From: Paenalicyclobacillus macrosporangiidus
Lineage (GTDB): Bacteria > Bacillota > Bacilli > Alicyclobacillales > Alicyclobacillaceae
Assembly (NCBI RefSeq): GCF_900116805.1
Contig: NZ_FPBV01000014.1
Span: forward strand, 46,708-110,707
Length of the DNA stretch: 64,000 bases
Direction of reading: 5' to 3'
In this document: positions 9,620 to 18,091 of the stretch, one piece after another
Layout of the letters: the number at the start of each line of letters is the position of its first letter
Position numbering within the stretch: position 1 is the first letter of the stretch
Position numbers and translations under genes: made by a program
Notes under the pieces: generated by a model
Told to the model about the DNA's origin: nothing
Databases searched by the model: none
Seen by the model: the letters and a program-made list of their open reading frames with translations, nothing else

Positions 9620-11641
9620 TCATCTGGTCCGTTGTTCCTCGTGCAGCGTAAACGGCGCAGTCCGGGTCGACATCTTCCGAACCACCTCGTACCTCCACCC
9701 CAAGGGAGGGGCGCCCGCTCGCCGGGGCACCGTTTGCGCCACGATTCGAAGGCCCGTCACCAACAGGTTCAGTGCGATGACGGTGAGGGTCAAGAACACG
9801 ATGGGCCCCGCCAGCACCCACGGGGTTGCGGCAAAATCGCGGGCGTTTTCGGCCACGAGCGCGGTCCAGTCCAATGAGGACGGGTAAAACACCCAGACTG
9901 GTGCGGAGTACACGGATTCCAGCCGCCAGCTCGGCATGATGGGGTACTGGAAGAACCCCAGTGTCGAGATGAGGAGCAGAACGCGGCCCGATTCGACGGC
10001 GAACAGCTCCAGCATGACCATCACGAGAGCTCGCCAGTGATGAATGAGCAATTTCGTCAGCGCCGAGTTGCCGGCGATTTCCGCGGCCTCCATGTATTCC
10101 TTTGCGGCGGCATCCTCCAACCTGCGGACCATGGCATCCGCCGCACGCCCGATCTCGATCACACCGATGATTGCCATGTACACCCACCGATGCACCGCAT
10201 CCCAATGTATTGAATTTTGGGAAATCCGAACGCCATACCAATAGACATCGGGAATTTGAAGAATGAGCAGTGCCAGCAAGACGCTGGGCACGACACTGAC
10301 CAGCGAGCTCCAGGTCAAGACCAGCTCGCGAACCCAACGTATCCGCCACACAGAAGACACGAGTGCGAGAATGGTGGCGGCCATCACAATCCCGCTGACA
10401 GGGATCAGCACGTATCCAAAGGTGGGCAGGATTCCGTGCAGGGTACGGCTGAGCATGTCCCTCCCTTGGGCGTCGGTGCCCAACCAATGGATTCGTGACG
10501 GCGGAAACGGCGGCGCAGTGATGGTGTCGTTGGGACCGAAGTGGATGACATCCTGCTGTTCGGGAGGTGGCAGCGGCAGCCACTGCGCAACCACGCCCAG
10601 TGCAACCATCGACAAGAGGGTCAGGCCACCGCCGATCATCTGCCAGGGCACGCCGAATCTCCAGCTGGACTCGCGCAAGGGTGCGGCATACGGGTTGAAC
10701 GACCGACGATATCTAATGGCTCTCAACAGCAATCTCGCCAGTCCCCACGCCATTCCGTACACCAATCCGCACGCGAGCACGCCGCCGAAGACCAGTGGCG
10801 CGTCATAGGGGTAATATTGCACGTCGTTGGTTGGCCAAATGGGCGTGTAAATGGGCGCGAATCCTTTGTTGCCCATAGCTTCGAACAACATGGAGACCAC
10901 TCCGGGACGATAGAGGAGATACTCCACCATCACCAGGTTGGAGAACAGCAGTCCGATGACAGGCACAACGCTCTCCAAGACCACCGGAAGGCAGTTCGGC
11001 AGGACGTGCCGGGCGATGACCCTTCTCCTCGACAACCCCTTTGCGTACGCGGCGACCAGGTACTGCTGTTCCAGTTGCTCCTCCACCACGCCTCGTACCA
11101 TGCGCGCCAAGTACATGGCGGGCACAAGGCTGATCAATACCGCGGGCACGAGTGTCCCCGACCAGAAGGCTCGGCTTCCGACGAAGGACACCTGGATCTG
11201 ATGGCGCAGCAAGTAGAAACTGAGCATTTCCAACACGAGGATCATGAAAAAATCCGGGAGGGACTCCATCAACCACTGCAGGCCGAACGACAAAAGCGGG
11301 AACCGGCCCCCATGGTGTCCCCGGACCCCATCGTAGATCCCCTTGGCCACACCGAACACGATGGTGATCAGTAACCCAATCGCCACGAGGACGAGGCTCG
11401 ACGCGAAACTGGACACCACAATCTCGACCACGGGACGGCCCTGGATGACGTCCATGCCCAAAGATCCGTGCGCAATTCGGTGCCACAAATCCTCCAAATG
11501 GTCCAGGTAGGCGGACCAGCGAAAATAGACAACGGGGGTCCTCAACTGAGCGATCTGGGGTCTCGGATCCGCACCATGCGGAAACGCAATCAGCAGAACC
11601 AGCACGACCGCGACGACCAGCCAACGCACGAGCGTTTTCAA
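9620..11641 (-). CDS. Fused OppB/OppC-like ABC transporter permease
   Basis: One 673-residue protein that looks like two dipeptide/oligopeptide permease subunits joined end to end. Residues ~1-310 resemble DppB/OppB, with several membrane helices and an EAA loop around 194-222 (YLVAAYAKGLSRRRV then RHVLPNCLPV). Residues ~330-673 resemble DppC/OppC: the PPFPPSRIHWLGTD signature is at 377-390 and a weaker EAA loop is near 515-545 (EYMEAAEIAGNSALTK). The TTG start follows GTGAGG. No peptide-binding lipoprotein or Opp-type ATPase is adjacent; the neighbour upstream is an SsuA-like binding protein of another class. Substrate unknown. A related unfused pair lies at 15.9-17.9 kb. Confidence 0.8.
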   Translation of the reverse strand: MKTLVRWLVVAVVLVLLIAFPHGADPRPQIAQLRTPVVYFRWSAYLDHLEDLWHRIAHGSLGMDVIQGRPVVEIVVSSFASSLVLVAIGLLITIVFGVAKGIYDGVRGHHGGRFPLLSFGLQWLMESLPDFFMILVLEMLSFYLLRHQIQVSFVGSRAFWSGTLVPAVLISLVPAMYLARMVRGVVEEQLEQQYLVAAYAKGLSRRRVIARHVLPNCLPVVLESVVPVIGLLFSNLVMVEYLLYRPGVVSMLFEAMGNKGFAPIYTPIWPTNDVQYYPYDAPLVFGGVLACGLVYGMAWGLARLLLRAIRYRRSFNPYAAPLRESSWRFGVPWQMIGGGLTLLSMVALGVVAQWLPLPPPEQQDVIHFGPNDTITAPPFPPSRIHWLGTDAQGRDMLSRTLHGILPTFGYVLIPVSGIVMAATILALVSSVWRIRWVRELVLTWSSLVSVVPSVLLALLILQIPDVYWYGVRISQNSIHWDAVHRWVYMAIIGVIEIGRAADAMVRRLEDAAAKEYMEAAEIAGNSALTKLLIHHWRALVMVMLELFAVESGRVLLLISTLGFFQYPIMPSWRLESVYSAPVWVFYPSSLDWTALVAENARDFAATPWVLAGPIVFLTLTVIALNLLVTGLRIVAQTVPRRAGAPPLGWRYEVVRKMSTRTAPFTLHEEQRTR

Positions 11642-11767
11642 GACTGCCGCCTCACTTCATCCGCGAATCCCCCAAATAAGCATGAGACAAAAGAATGAGA
11701 CGAGAGAAAACATTCTGTTTCGAACCCAGCAGGGATCCCCTCCCCGCCGTCCCCCGCAGGCGAGGCA

Positions 11768-12859
11768 TCACGCCCCGCCTCCGAGCTGTTTCTGCGCCTG
11801 CTTCAGGAACGAGTCGTCGACCATGCTGCCCACGTCGATGTCGCCCTTGACAAAGCCGGCGCCCTGATAGAACTTCAGTTGGTTTTCGATGTTTGCCGGA
11901 TCGACCTCCGCCTTCGGATCGACGTAAATCAGCTCCGTCTTCACGACGTCGGCCGGTTGTTTGGCGTACTTGGAGATGATGTCCAGCCCCTTCTTGTAAT
12001 CCGGGTCATCCGCGTTGTGGTTCCCGTACACGTGCTGGTTGTAGAACTGCACCGCCCGCAGGTAGCCCTCCATGAATTTGGTGGCGGCGTCCGTGTGCGT
12101 GCGGAAATTGGGAGAGTAGGCGATGACGAGCAGGTCCGCCTTGACGTTGTCGTCCACCCAGGCGATGAGGTGCGCCTTGCCGCTCTGCAGCTCCTTGTTC
12201 GCCGCCGGTTGCGGCAGAATCGCCGCGTCCACCTGGCCCGACTCCACCGCAGCCGCGATGTTGGACGTGGTGTGCAGCGGCACCTCCTGCACGTCGCCCA
12301 GCGTCATGTTGTACGACGCCAGCATCGACCCCAGCAGGTAATCGAAGGTCGATCCCGCCGTCGTATTGCCAAACCGCTTGCCCTTCAGGTCGGCGACGCT
12401 GTGCACGCCGGCGTTCCACGCCTTGTCGCTCGCCACCAGCGCCTCGAACTTCTGGCCCGGCCAAATGCGGCCCTTGTCGGCGACGATGTACTCCTTCTTG
12501 CCGCTCGCCCACAGGTTGAACAGGCTGGCGGTGATGCCGGTTGCGCTGACGTCGAGGGTGCCCGCTGCCGTGGCGACGTCGATGTCCCCGGCCGCCTCGT
12601 ACGTCTTCAGCTGCACGTCGAGTCCGAGGTCCTTCCAGTATCCCAAGTCCTCCGCCAGAAAAATCGGCGCCGAACTGACCAGCGGTGTCGTCCCGACGGT
12701 AATGGTCGCCGTCGATCCGCTGCTCCCCGCCGAAGGATTCCCTGGTGCCGAATTCGCGGTGTTCGAGTCCCCGGACGTCCCTGCTCCAGACGCGCCGCAT
12801 CCGGCCACCGCCACCATCGCCAGCGCCAGCGCGGCACCCACCCAACGCTTGTTCAACAC
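11768..12859 (-). CDS. ABC transporter substrate-binding lipoprotein, SsuA/TauA/NMT1-like
   Basis: A 363-residue secreted lipoprotein of the NMT1/SsuA fold family, which binds sulfonates, taurine, nitrate, thiamine precursors or similar solutes. The signal peptide ends in a lipobox (VAVAGCGAS, lipidated Cys21) and is followed by a Ser/Gly-rich linker. The binding domain carries APIFLAEDLGYWKDLGL, AAAVESGQVDAAILPQP and a YLRAVQFYNQH helix. GTG start with GGAGGAG upstream. Its own promoter (12940-12968) lies between it and the matching permease and ATPase genes upstream on the same strand. The exact substrate cannot be assigned from sequence. Confidence 0.87.
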   Translation of the reverse strand: MLNKRWVGAALALAMVAVAGCGASGAGTSGDSNTANSAPGNPSAGSSGSTATITVGTTPLVSSAPIFLAEDLGYWKDLGLDVQLKTYEAAGDIDVATAAGTLDVSATGITASLFNLWASGKKEYIVADKGRIWPGQKFEALVASDKAWNAGVHSVADLKGKRFGNTTAGSTFDYLLGSMLASYNMTLGDVQEVPLHTTSNIAAAVESGQVDAAILPQPAANKELQSGKAHLIAWVDDNVKADLLVIAYSPNFRTHTDAATKFMEGYLRAVQFYNQHVYGNHNADDPDYKKGLDIISKYAKQPADVVKTELIYVDPKAEVDPANIENQLKFYQGAGFVKGDIDVGSMVDDSFLKQAQKQLGGGA

Positions 12860-12924
12860 TCCACTCCTCCTCTGTCTTGGGGCCCCGACGGCGGAGCCCC
12901 ATCCCTTGCCTCCACGGCGTGTTG

Positions 12925-12968
12925 GATGATTTTCGAATCATCATACGATCTCTGCTTCGATTCAACAA
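12925..12968 (-). promoter_or_regulatory. Promoter with overlapping palindrome before the SsuA-like gene
   Basis: TTGTTG -35 (12963-12968), a 17-bp spacer and TATGAT -10 (12940-12945). A 7-bp inverted repeat, GATGATT with AATCATC (12925-12931 and 12936-12942), starts within the -10 and covers the expected transcription start. It is positioned like a repressor operator. No regulator is identified. Confidence 0.6.
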
Positions 12969-13051
12969 GAGGATCGACAGATGGCGGCTGGACCGCCGCC
13001 GGGGCCGCCCCCTGCAGGCGCCCCCGGCACCGGGCTGGCGCCCCGCTGGCA

Positions 13052-13894
13052 TCAATTCGCCTGCCAGGGCAACAGACGGCGCTCCAACCAAGCCAGCCCG
13101 CGGCTGATGACCAGGCCCAATACGCTCAACACCACCACGCCGACCAGGACGTCGGCCGTCAGCATCAGCGACGAGTACTGCAGAATCATCGCCCCGATGC
13201 CGTGCTGCGCGCCGATCATCTCGGCCGCCACCAGGATGAGAAGGCTCAACCCTGCACCGATGCGCAGTCCCGCGAAGATGGTCGGCAGGGAAGCCGGCAG
13301 GATCACCCGCCACACGAGGGTCCAGCGCGACGCCCCGAAGCTGACCGCCGCGCGAAGCAGCGACGGGTCGGTGTTCCGCACCCCGGCGTACGTGTTGAAC
13401 AGGACCGGGAACATCACCTCGGCCGCAATGACCAGCACCTTCGACGCCTCGCCCGCCCCGACCCACAGGATGAGGAGGGGGATGATGGCCAGCTTTGGGA
13501 TGGGGTAAAGCGCGCCCGCCACCGGGAGCCCGACGCGCTCCGCGATGCGCGAGAAGCCGAGCCACAAACCGAACAGGATGCCGGCGCCCGCTCCGAGCGC
13601 GTAACCCGCTGCGATGCGGCCCAGGCTGGCACCCGTGTTCACCCACAGGTCGCCGCTTTGCACCAACTGCACACCCGCTTGAAAAATCGAGACAGGGCTT
13701 GGCAGATCCGCCTCCGGGATCACGCCGAGTCCCGTCAGCGCCTGCCACAGGACCAACAGAGCGACGACACCCGCCGGCGCAATCCACGCCGGGGCCCGCC
13801 GTTCCACGAATCCCATCCGGTAGCGCACCGGATGGCGTTCCGGCACCTCCTCCGACCGGCCGAATGCTCGCTGTCCTTCGACCGACATCGTCAT
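13052..13894 (-). CDS. ABC transporter permease, SsuC/TauC family
   Basis: Membrane subunit of a sulfonate/nitrate/taurine-type importer, about 280 residues with six predicted helices. The EAA loop is clear (LLRAAVSFGASRWTLVWRV then LPASLPTIFAGLRIGAG). The ATG at 13894 overlaps the stop of the ATPase gene by four bases (ATGA) with GGTGGAGGG upstream, so the two are coupled. Together with the ATPase upstream and the lipoprotein downstream it makes a complete three-part importer. The family assignment is firm; the substrate is not. Confidence 0.9.
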   Translation of the reverse strand: MTMSVEGQRAFGRSEEVPERHPVRYRMGFVERRAPAWIAPAGVVALLVLWQALTGLGVIPEADLPSPVSIFQAGVQLVQSGDLWVNTGASLGRIAAGYALGAGAGILFGLWLGFSRIAERVGLPVAGALYPIPKLAIIPLLILWVGAGEASKVLVIAAEVMFPVLFNTYAGVRNTDPSLLRAAVSFGASRWTLVWRVILPASLPTIFAGLRIGAGLSLLILVAAEMIGAQHGIGAMILQYSSLMLTADVLVGVVVLSVLGLVISRGLAWLERRLLPWQAN

Positions 13895-14664
13895 CCCTCC
13901 ACCAATGCCTGCTCTGCGTCGTGCCGAATGGTCTGCCAGATGGCGTCCGCGAAGCCCAACAGCTTCACCTGCGCCTCCGGTGCCTTGCGGGCCGCGCGCG
14001 GAACGTCGATATCCACCACGCGCACCACCCGGCCCGGCCGGCGGGACAACACCACCACCCGGTCCGCCAGCGCCACCGCCTCCTCGATGTTGTGCGTGAC
14101 GTACAACGTCTTCTGCCGGACCGATTCCCACAGGTTCAACAGCTCTTCTTGCATGATCAGGCGCGACTGCGCGTCGAGTGCGGACAGCGGTTCGTCCATC
14201 AGCAACACGTCGGGCTCGATGACGAACGCGCGGGCGATTCCCACCCGCTGCCGCATGCCGCCGGACAGTTGATGCGGGTATTTGTCTTCGAATCCCTGCA
14301 GCCCGACCTTGCGGATCATCTCGCGGGCCCGCTCACTGCGCTCCCGCTTCGGCATTCCCAACTGCTCCAGGCCGAACTCCACGTTCCGCTGAACGGTCCG
14401 CCACGGGAACAGCGCGTGCTCTTGGAACACCACGCCGATGCGCGGACTGCGCCCCGCGGCGCCCTCGAAAAAGATCTGACCCCGGGTGGGCTCGGTGAGC
14501 CCCGCCACCATCGACAGCAGGGTCGACTTCCCGCATCCGCTCGGGCCCACAATGGCGACGAACTCCTGCTCCGCCACCGTGAGATGGATGTCGTCGAGGG
14601 CGACCGTCTCACGCCCGCGCCGATCCCGGTAGACCTTGGAGACCCCGTCGACCACCAGACGCAT
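13891..14664 (-). CDS. ABC transporter ATP-binding protein, SsuB/TauB family
   Basis: 257-residue ATPase that powers the SsuC-like permease. Walker A GPSGCGKST is at ~40-48, the Q-loop FQEHALFPW at 79-87, the signature LSGGMRQR at 132-139 and Walker B VLLMDEP at 152-158, followed by the D-loop LSALD. FPWRTVQRNVEFGLE after the Q-loop is typical of the nitrate/sulfonate/taurine group. It is the first gene of the ATPase-permease pair, and its last codons hold the ribosome-binding site of the permease gene. Confidence 0.93.
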   Translation of the reverse strand: MRLVVDGVSKVYRDRRGRETVALDDIHLTVAEQEFVAIVGPSGCGKSTLLSMVAGLTEPTRGQIFFEGAAGRSPRIGVVFQEHALFPWRTVQRNVEFGLEQLGMPKRERSERAREMIRKVGLQGFEDKYPHQLSGGMRQRVGIARAFVIEPDVLLMDEPLSALDAQSRLIMQEELLNLWESVRQKTLYVTHNIEEAVALADRVVVLSRRPGRVVRVVDIDVPRAARKAPEAQVKLLGFADAIWQTIRHDAEQALVEG

Positions 14665-14687
14665 TCCGGTTCCCTCCCATGTTTCCG

Positions 14688-15029
14688 TCAGCGCGCCACG
14701 AACAGGACCCCGATGAGGATGATCCCGAGGCCGATCCAGCGCGTCACCGGCACCGTTTCATGGAAAAACACGAGCGCCACCAACACCGCGGCCACGTAGG
14801 CGAGGCTCTGCATCGGATAGAGAAGGCTCAGCGGCAGTTGCTTGAGCAGATAGATCCACACCAGCGTCGCCACGCCGTACAGCAGCACGCCGCCGAGGAT
14901 CCACGGAGAGAACAGCGCCCGCAACAGGTCCCCAATGCCATGGAGCGACAGGGAAGCAATTCCGATCTTCCACATCGCCTGGCCCGTCACCAGCAGGGCG
15001 ATGTTCACGGCGACCAACAGGTAGTTCAT
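14688..15029 (-). CDS. Small four-helix membrane protein of the SMR/EamA type (ArnE-like)
   Basis: 113 residues with four hydrophobic helices and the C-terminal pattern LPLSLLYPMQSLAYVAAVLVA...GLGIILIGVLFVAR, as in small multidrug resistance and ArnE/F-like proteins. Its ATG lies 5 bases after the glycosyltransferase stop, with GGAGTG overlapping that stop, so the two are cotranscribed. Proteins of this kind next to a family 2 polyprenol glycosyltransferase often act as half-size flippases for the lipid-linked sugar. That role is inferred from context; a drug exporter is the alternative. Confidence 0.75.
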   Translation of the reverse strand: MNYLLVAVNIALLVTGQAMWKIGIASLSLHGIGDLLRALFSPWILGGVLLYGVATLVWIYLLKQLPLSLLYPMQSLAYVAAVLVALVFFHETVPVTRWIGLGIILIGVLFVAR

Positions 15030-15034
15030 GCGCT

Positions 15035-15949
15035 TCACTCCGTCTTGTTCAACAGCAGTTGGTAGACATCCCGGTGCTGGCGCACGATGGTGTCGAGGAT
15101 GAACCCGCACGTCACCGAGATGGACGCCAGCATCATGAAGCCGACCGCCAGGATGGCAGACGGGATCTTGGCGATCTGATGCGTGGCGATGAACTCCGTG
15201 ATGACCGGCACCCCCACTAGCAGACCGAGCACGAAAAACACGATGGCCGCCGTGCTGAAAAACGCCAGCGGTTTGTAGTCTTTAAAGATCCAGAACACCG
15301 TCCGGAGCACCCGCATGCCGTCACTGAACGTGTTCAGCTTGGAAAAGCTGCCCTCCGGGCGGTCGCGGTAATCAATCGGGATCTCGACGATGCGAAACTT
15401 CTTGTCCAGCGCGTGCAGCGTCATCTCCGTCTCGATTTCAAACCCCTCGCTGGCCACCGGCATGTTCTTCACGAACAGCCGGTTGAACGCCCGGTATCCG
15501 GTCATGATGTCGCGCAGGTCGGAATGAAAGAGCGCATTGATCAGCCACTTCACCAGGTTGTTGCCGAAGTTGTGGAACGGACGCTTGTTTTCCTTCGTGT
15601 ACGATCCGTTGGAATGCCGATCCCCGATGACCATGTCCGCCTCGCCGCGGACGATGGGTGCGATGAGGTCGTGCACGAACTCCGCGGGATACGTGTCGTC
15701 CCCGTCGACCATGACGTACACGTCGGCATCGATCCCGCGGAACATCGAGCGCACCACATTCCCCTTCCCTTGGCGCGGCTCCCGCCGGACGATAGCGCCC
15801 GCGGCGGCCGCCACTTCCGCCGTGCGGTCGCGAGAGTTGTTGTCGTACACGTACACGTCCGCCTCGGGCAGCTCCCTGCGAAAGTCCGAGACGACCTTGG
15901 CGATGGTGGGTTCTTCGTTATAACAAGGAATCAGAACCGCGATCTTCAA
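15035..15949 (-). CDS. Glycosyltransferase family 2, dolichyl/polyprenyl-phosphate sugar synthase-like, with C-terminal membrane helices
   Basis: 304 residues from a TTG start with GTGGAGG nine bases upstream; an ATG at 15994 has no comparable site. The GT-A domain opens KIAVLIPCYNEEPTI and holds the nucleotide-sugar metal motif YVMVDGDDTYPAE. It also has MVIGDRHSNGSYTK, LRDIMTGYRAFNR and EIPIDYRDRPEGSFSKLN, all typical of polyprenyl-phosphate mannose/glucose synthases. Two hydrophobic segments near the C terminus anchor it in the membrane. It probably loads a sugar onto undecaprenyl phosphate for the adjacent flippase-like protein. The start overlaps the 3' end of the permease gene upstream by 32 bp. 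Confidence 0.88.
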   Translation of the reverse strand: MKIAVLIPCYNEEPTIAKVVSDFRRELPEADVYVYDNNSRDRTAEVAAAAGAIVRREPRQGKGNVVRSMFRGIDADVYVMVDGDDTYPAEFVHDLIAPIVRGEADMVIGDRHSNGSYTKENKRPFHNFGNNLVKWLINALFHSDLRDIMTGYRAFNRLFVKNMPVASEGFEIETEMTLHALDKKFRIVEIPIDYRDRPEGSFSKLNTFSDGMRVLRTVFWIFKDYKPLAFFSTAAIVFFVLGLLVGVPVITEFIATHQIAKIPSAILAVGFMMLASISVTCGFILDTIVRQHRDVYQLLLNKTE

Positions 15950-16964
15950 ACTGTCGTGCCTCCACTCCCCGGTTGTCCGCCAACAGCGTAGCACAGCCGG
16001 GCCGGCGCCGCCACCCGACGCCGGGTCCGCCGGCCATGCGCCTCCTTCTGTCTCTGCCCCGCGGCCAGGCGGATGGTGCCCAACTGGCGTCGCCCCGCGC
16101 CGGCTCCGGCGCCAACCCGGCCGCCATCAGGCGCAGCCCGAGGATCAGCACGCACAGGGCCAGAGTGGGAAACAGGACGGGCGCCGGGTCGGAAAACCAG
16201 TGCTGGCTGGCGGCGCCGATCAACGCCGGCCAGTCCAGTTGCCGGGTGTCGATGACGACGGCGTTGTCGGTCCGGATGAGGCGCAGATGGCTGAAGATCC
16301 CGAAGTACGCCAGCTCTCCCATCACCGCCAGCACGCGGGCGTACGTCAAGGGGAGGTACTCGGCGAGATAGGGCCGCCACCAGGGCCACACATGGCGAAC
16401 GAGGATGCGCACGGGCCCGCACCCGGTGGTCCGCGCCGCCTCGATGAACGGGCGGCCGAGCATGAGCCGCAGGTCGCCCTCCAGGGTCGGGGCGAAGCGC
16501 GCACTCTCGAGCAGCGCGATGACCAGGTAGTACCAAAGGCTCAGGCGGGCAGAGAAATAAATGCCGGGCGCCTCCAACAAGAGCAGCGCGACCAGCATGG
16601 GCGGCACGAGAGACATCAGGCCGGCCGCGAGATCGAACAACGGCAGAGGCACATGCCATACCGCCCGCAACAACGCGATGGCGCCGGACATCCCCCAGAT
16701 GGCCAATACCAACAGGGTCGCATCGCGCAAGGTGGGCAGGGCGCCGTACAGGATGCGGGCGAACAGGTCGTGCCCGTCCTGGTCGGTGCCGAGCCAATGC
16801 AGGCGAGAGGGCGGAAAGGGCGGCGCGCTGGCCGTGGCCGCGTGCCACACGTCCTGGGCGTAGGGGGACACGTGGACCCACGCCTGGGGATACGCGCCCA
16901 TTCCAATGATGGCCAAGGTGAGGATCGCCCCTGCGGCGGTGCGCGCGTTCAACCATTCAGGCAC
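15918..16964 (-). CDS. OppC/DppC-like ABC transporter permease, orphan
   Basis: 348-residue membrane protein starting with GTG (MPEWLN) and overlapping the preceding permease gene by 8 bp. It carries the DppC-type signature PPFPPSRLHWLGTD, nearly the same as in the second half of the fused permease at 9.6-11.6 kb, and an EAA-like loop (FIEAARTTGCGPVRILVRHVW). The last ~55 residues are Arg/Gly-rich, lack family similarity and overlap the glycosyltransferase gene downstream. No binding protein or peptide-type ATPase is nearby. Probably one half of a heteromeric permease with the next gene. Confidence 0.8.
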   Translation of the reverse strand: MPEWLNARTAAGAILTLAIIGMGAYPQAWVHVSPYAQDVWHAATASAPPFPPSRLHWLGTDQDGHDLFARILYGALPTLRDATLLVLAIWGMSGAIALLRAVWHVPLPLFDLAAGLMSLVPPMLVALLLLEAPGIYFSARLSLWYYLVIALLESARFAPTLEGDLRLMLGRPFIEAARTTGCGPVRILVRHVWPWWRPYLAEYLPLTYARVLAVMGELAYFGIFSHLRLIRTDNAVVIDTRQLDWPALIGAASQHWFSDPAPVLFPTLALCVLILGLRLMAAGLAPEPARGDASWAPSAWPRGRDRRRRMAGGPGVGWRRRPGCATLLADNRGVEARQFEDRGSDSLL

Positions 16965-17919
16965 CCATCATCCATCTCCACCGGCGCTCCGCCCACCACC
17001 CGATTCCCCGCATCACCGCGGTGAAGAGCGTGAAAATCGTCAGGTAGGCGGTGAGCGCCGCGATTTGAAATTCGCCTGGCGAGGTCCACAGGGTGCTGAA
17101 CCCGAGCCCCGTGTGGCCGAGCGCCTGAAGCGCGCCGAAGACGGCCCCGTGCTGGCGCATACCGATGAATTCCACCGCCACCAGGCCGCTCATCGCCATC
17201 GTGTACACCGTGGGCAGCTCGATGGCCAGCTTCGGCAGCGCGTTCTTCAGAATGTGCCGGAAGACGACCTCCCGCCAGCGCAGCCCTTTGCCGAGAGCGG
17301 TGAGGACGTACCGCTCGCCGAACTGTTGGCGCAGCGTCACCGCCAGCACGCGCGCCACGTACATCCCGGGTGCCCAGGTGAGCATCACGGCACACACAGC
17401 CGTGCCGCCCCAGAACGTCTCGTCGGGGAGCATGGGCACCGGGTCGCCACGCCAGAACATGCGCAAAAACAACGTCCCCATCTCGACGAGGATCACGAGG
17501 CCGAACAGCGGCAGGGCGTCCACCACCCAGCACACCGCCCGCACGCCGCGGTACCATCGCGCCGCCAGGAACACGTCGCACAGCCCTTTGAGGATGCCGA
17601 ACCCGTACGCCCCGACCACCGCGAAGACGACAAACCCCAGGGTCAATGGCAAATGCCCGAGAGCATCCTGAATCGCCTGGCGGTGCGCCGGCGCCGCCGG
17701 ATGGACGAACAGCGACAGGGCGCTCAGCATGTTGTCGCCCCAGGTGTCGCGGACGCCGCCGCGCGGCGGGCGGATGTGCCGCGGCAGGGACGCGGCGGAC
17801 AGGAGCACCAGGAACAAGATCAGCCCGTACAGGCCGCGGCGCAGTCCCGCCTGAACCCAGGGGCGGGCGGAGCCTGTCGTCCGTGCCGCGCGGGCCTGTG
17901 CCATCCCATCGTCGTGCAC
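16957..17919 (-). CDS. OppB/DppB-like ABC transporter permease, orphan
   Basis: About 320 residues from a GTG at 17919 with GGAGGGG 6 bases upstream; an ATG at 17904 is possible. Several membrane helices surround an EAA loop (YVLTALGKGLRWREVVFRHI then LKNALPKLAIELPTVYT), which matches DppB/OppB. A possible promoter lies ~70-100 bp upstream. With the overlapping OppC-like gene it forms a split version of the fused permease located 6 kb away. Substrate and ATPase partner are unknown. Confidence 0.8.
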   Translation of the reverse strand: MHDDGMAQARAARTTGSARPWVQAGLRRGLYGLILFLVLLSAASLPRHIRPPRGGVRDTWGDNMLSALSLFVHPAAPAHRQAIQDALGHLPLTLGFVVFAVVGAYGFGILKGLCDVFLAARWYRGVRAVCWVVDALPLFGLVILVEMGTLFLRMFWRGDPVPMLPDETFWGGTAVCAVMLTWAPGMYVARVLAVTLRQQFGERYVLTALGKGLRWREVVFRHILKNALPKLAIELPTVYTMAMSGLVAVEFIGMRQHGAVFGALQALGHTGLGFSTLWTSPGEFQIAALTAYLTIFTLFTAVMRGIGWWAERRWRWMMGA

Positions 17920-17986
17920 CGCGCACCCCTCCCACCATCCGAGACCCCGGCGGCGGCGTGGCCGGGCGTCCCTGCGTCTGCCCTCT

Positions 17987-18015
17987 ATTGCAAACCATTT
18001 CTTGAAAACAATCAA
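17987..18015 (-). promoter_or_regulatory. Possible promoter of the split permease pair
   Basis: TTGATT (18010-18015), 17-bp spacer, TGCAAT (17987-17992) on the minus strand, ahead of the GTG at 17919. The -35 lies in a small palindrome, CTTGA-N6-TCAAG (18001-18016). Confidence 0.4.
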
Positions 18016-18035
18016 GAGAGACAAGCCGAAAAAAA

Positions 18036-18080
18036 GAGAAAACGCCTCCCCGCCGGAGACGGGAAGGCAAGGGGGAGGCG
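18036..18080 (-). terminator. Intrinsic terminator of the cation transporter unit
   Basis: On the minus strand CGCCTCCCC (18072-18080) pairs with GGGGAGGCG (18043-18051), followed by TTTTCTCTTTTTTT. It directly follows the stop of the cation transporter gene at 18092. Confidence 0.8.
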
Positions 18081-18091
18081 AACGGGCGGGT

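Noticed and set aside
11642..11767. Terminator between the SsuA-like gene and the fused permease
   Set aside because: No stable stem followed by a T-run was found; only short direct repeats (GTCTCAT), so cotranscription remains possible.
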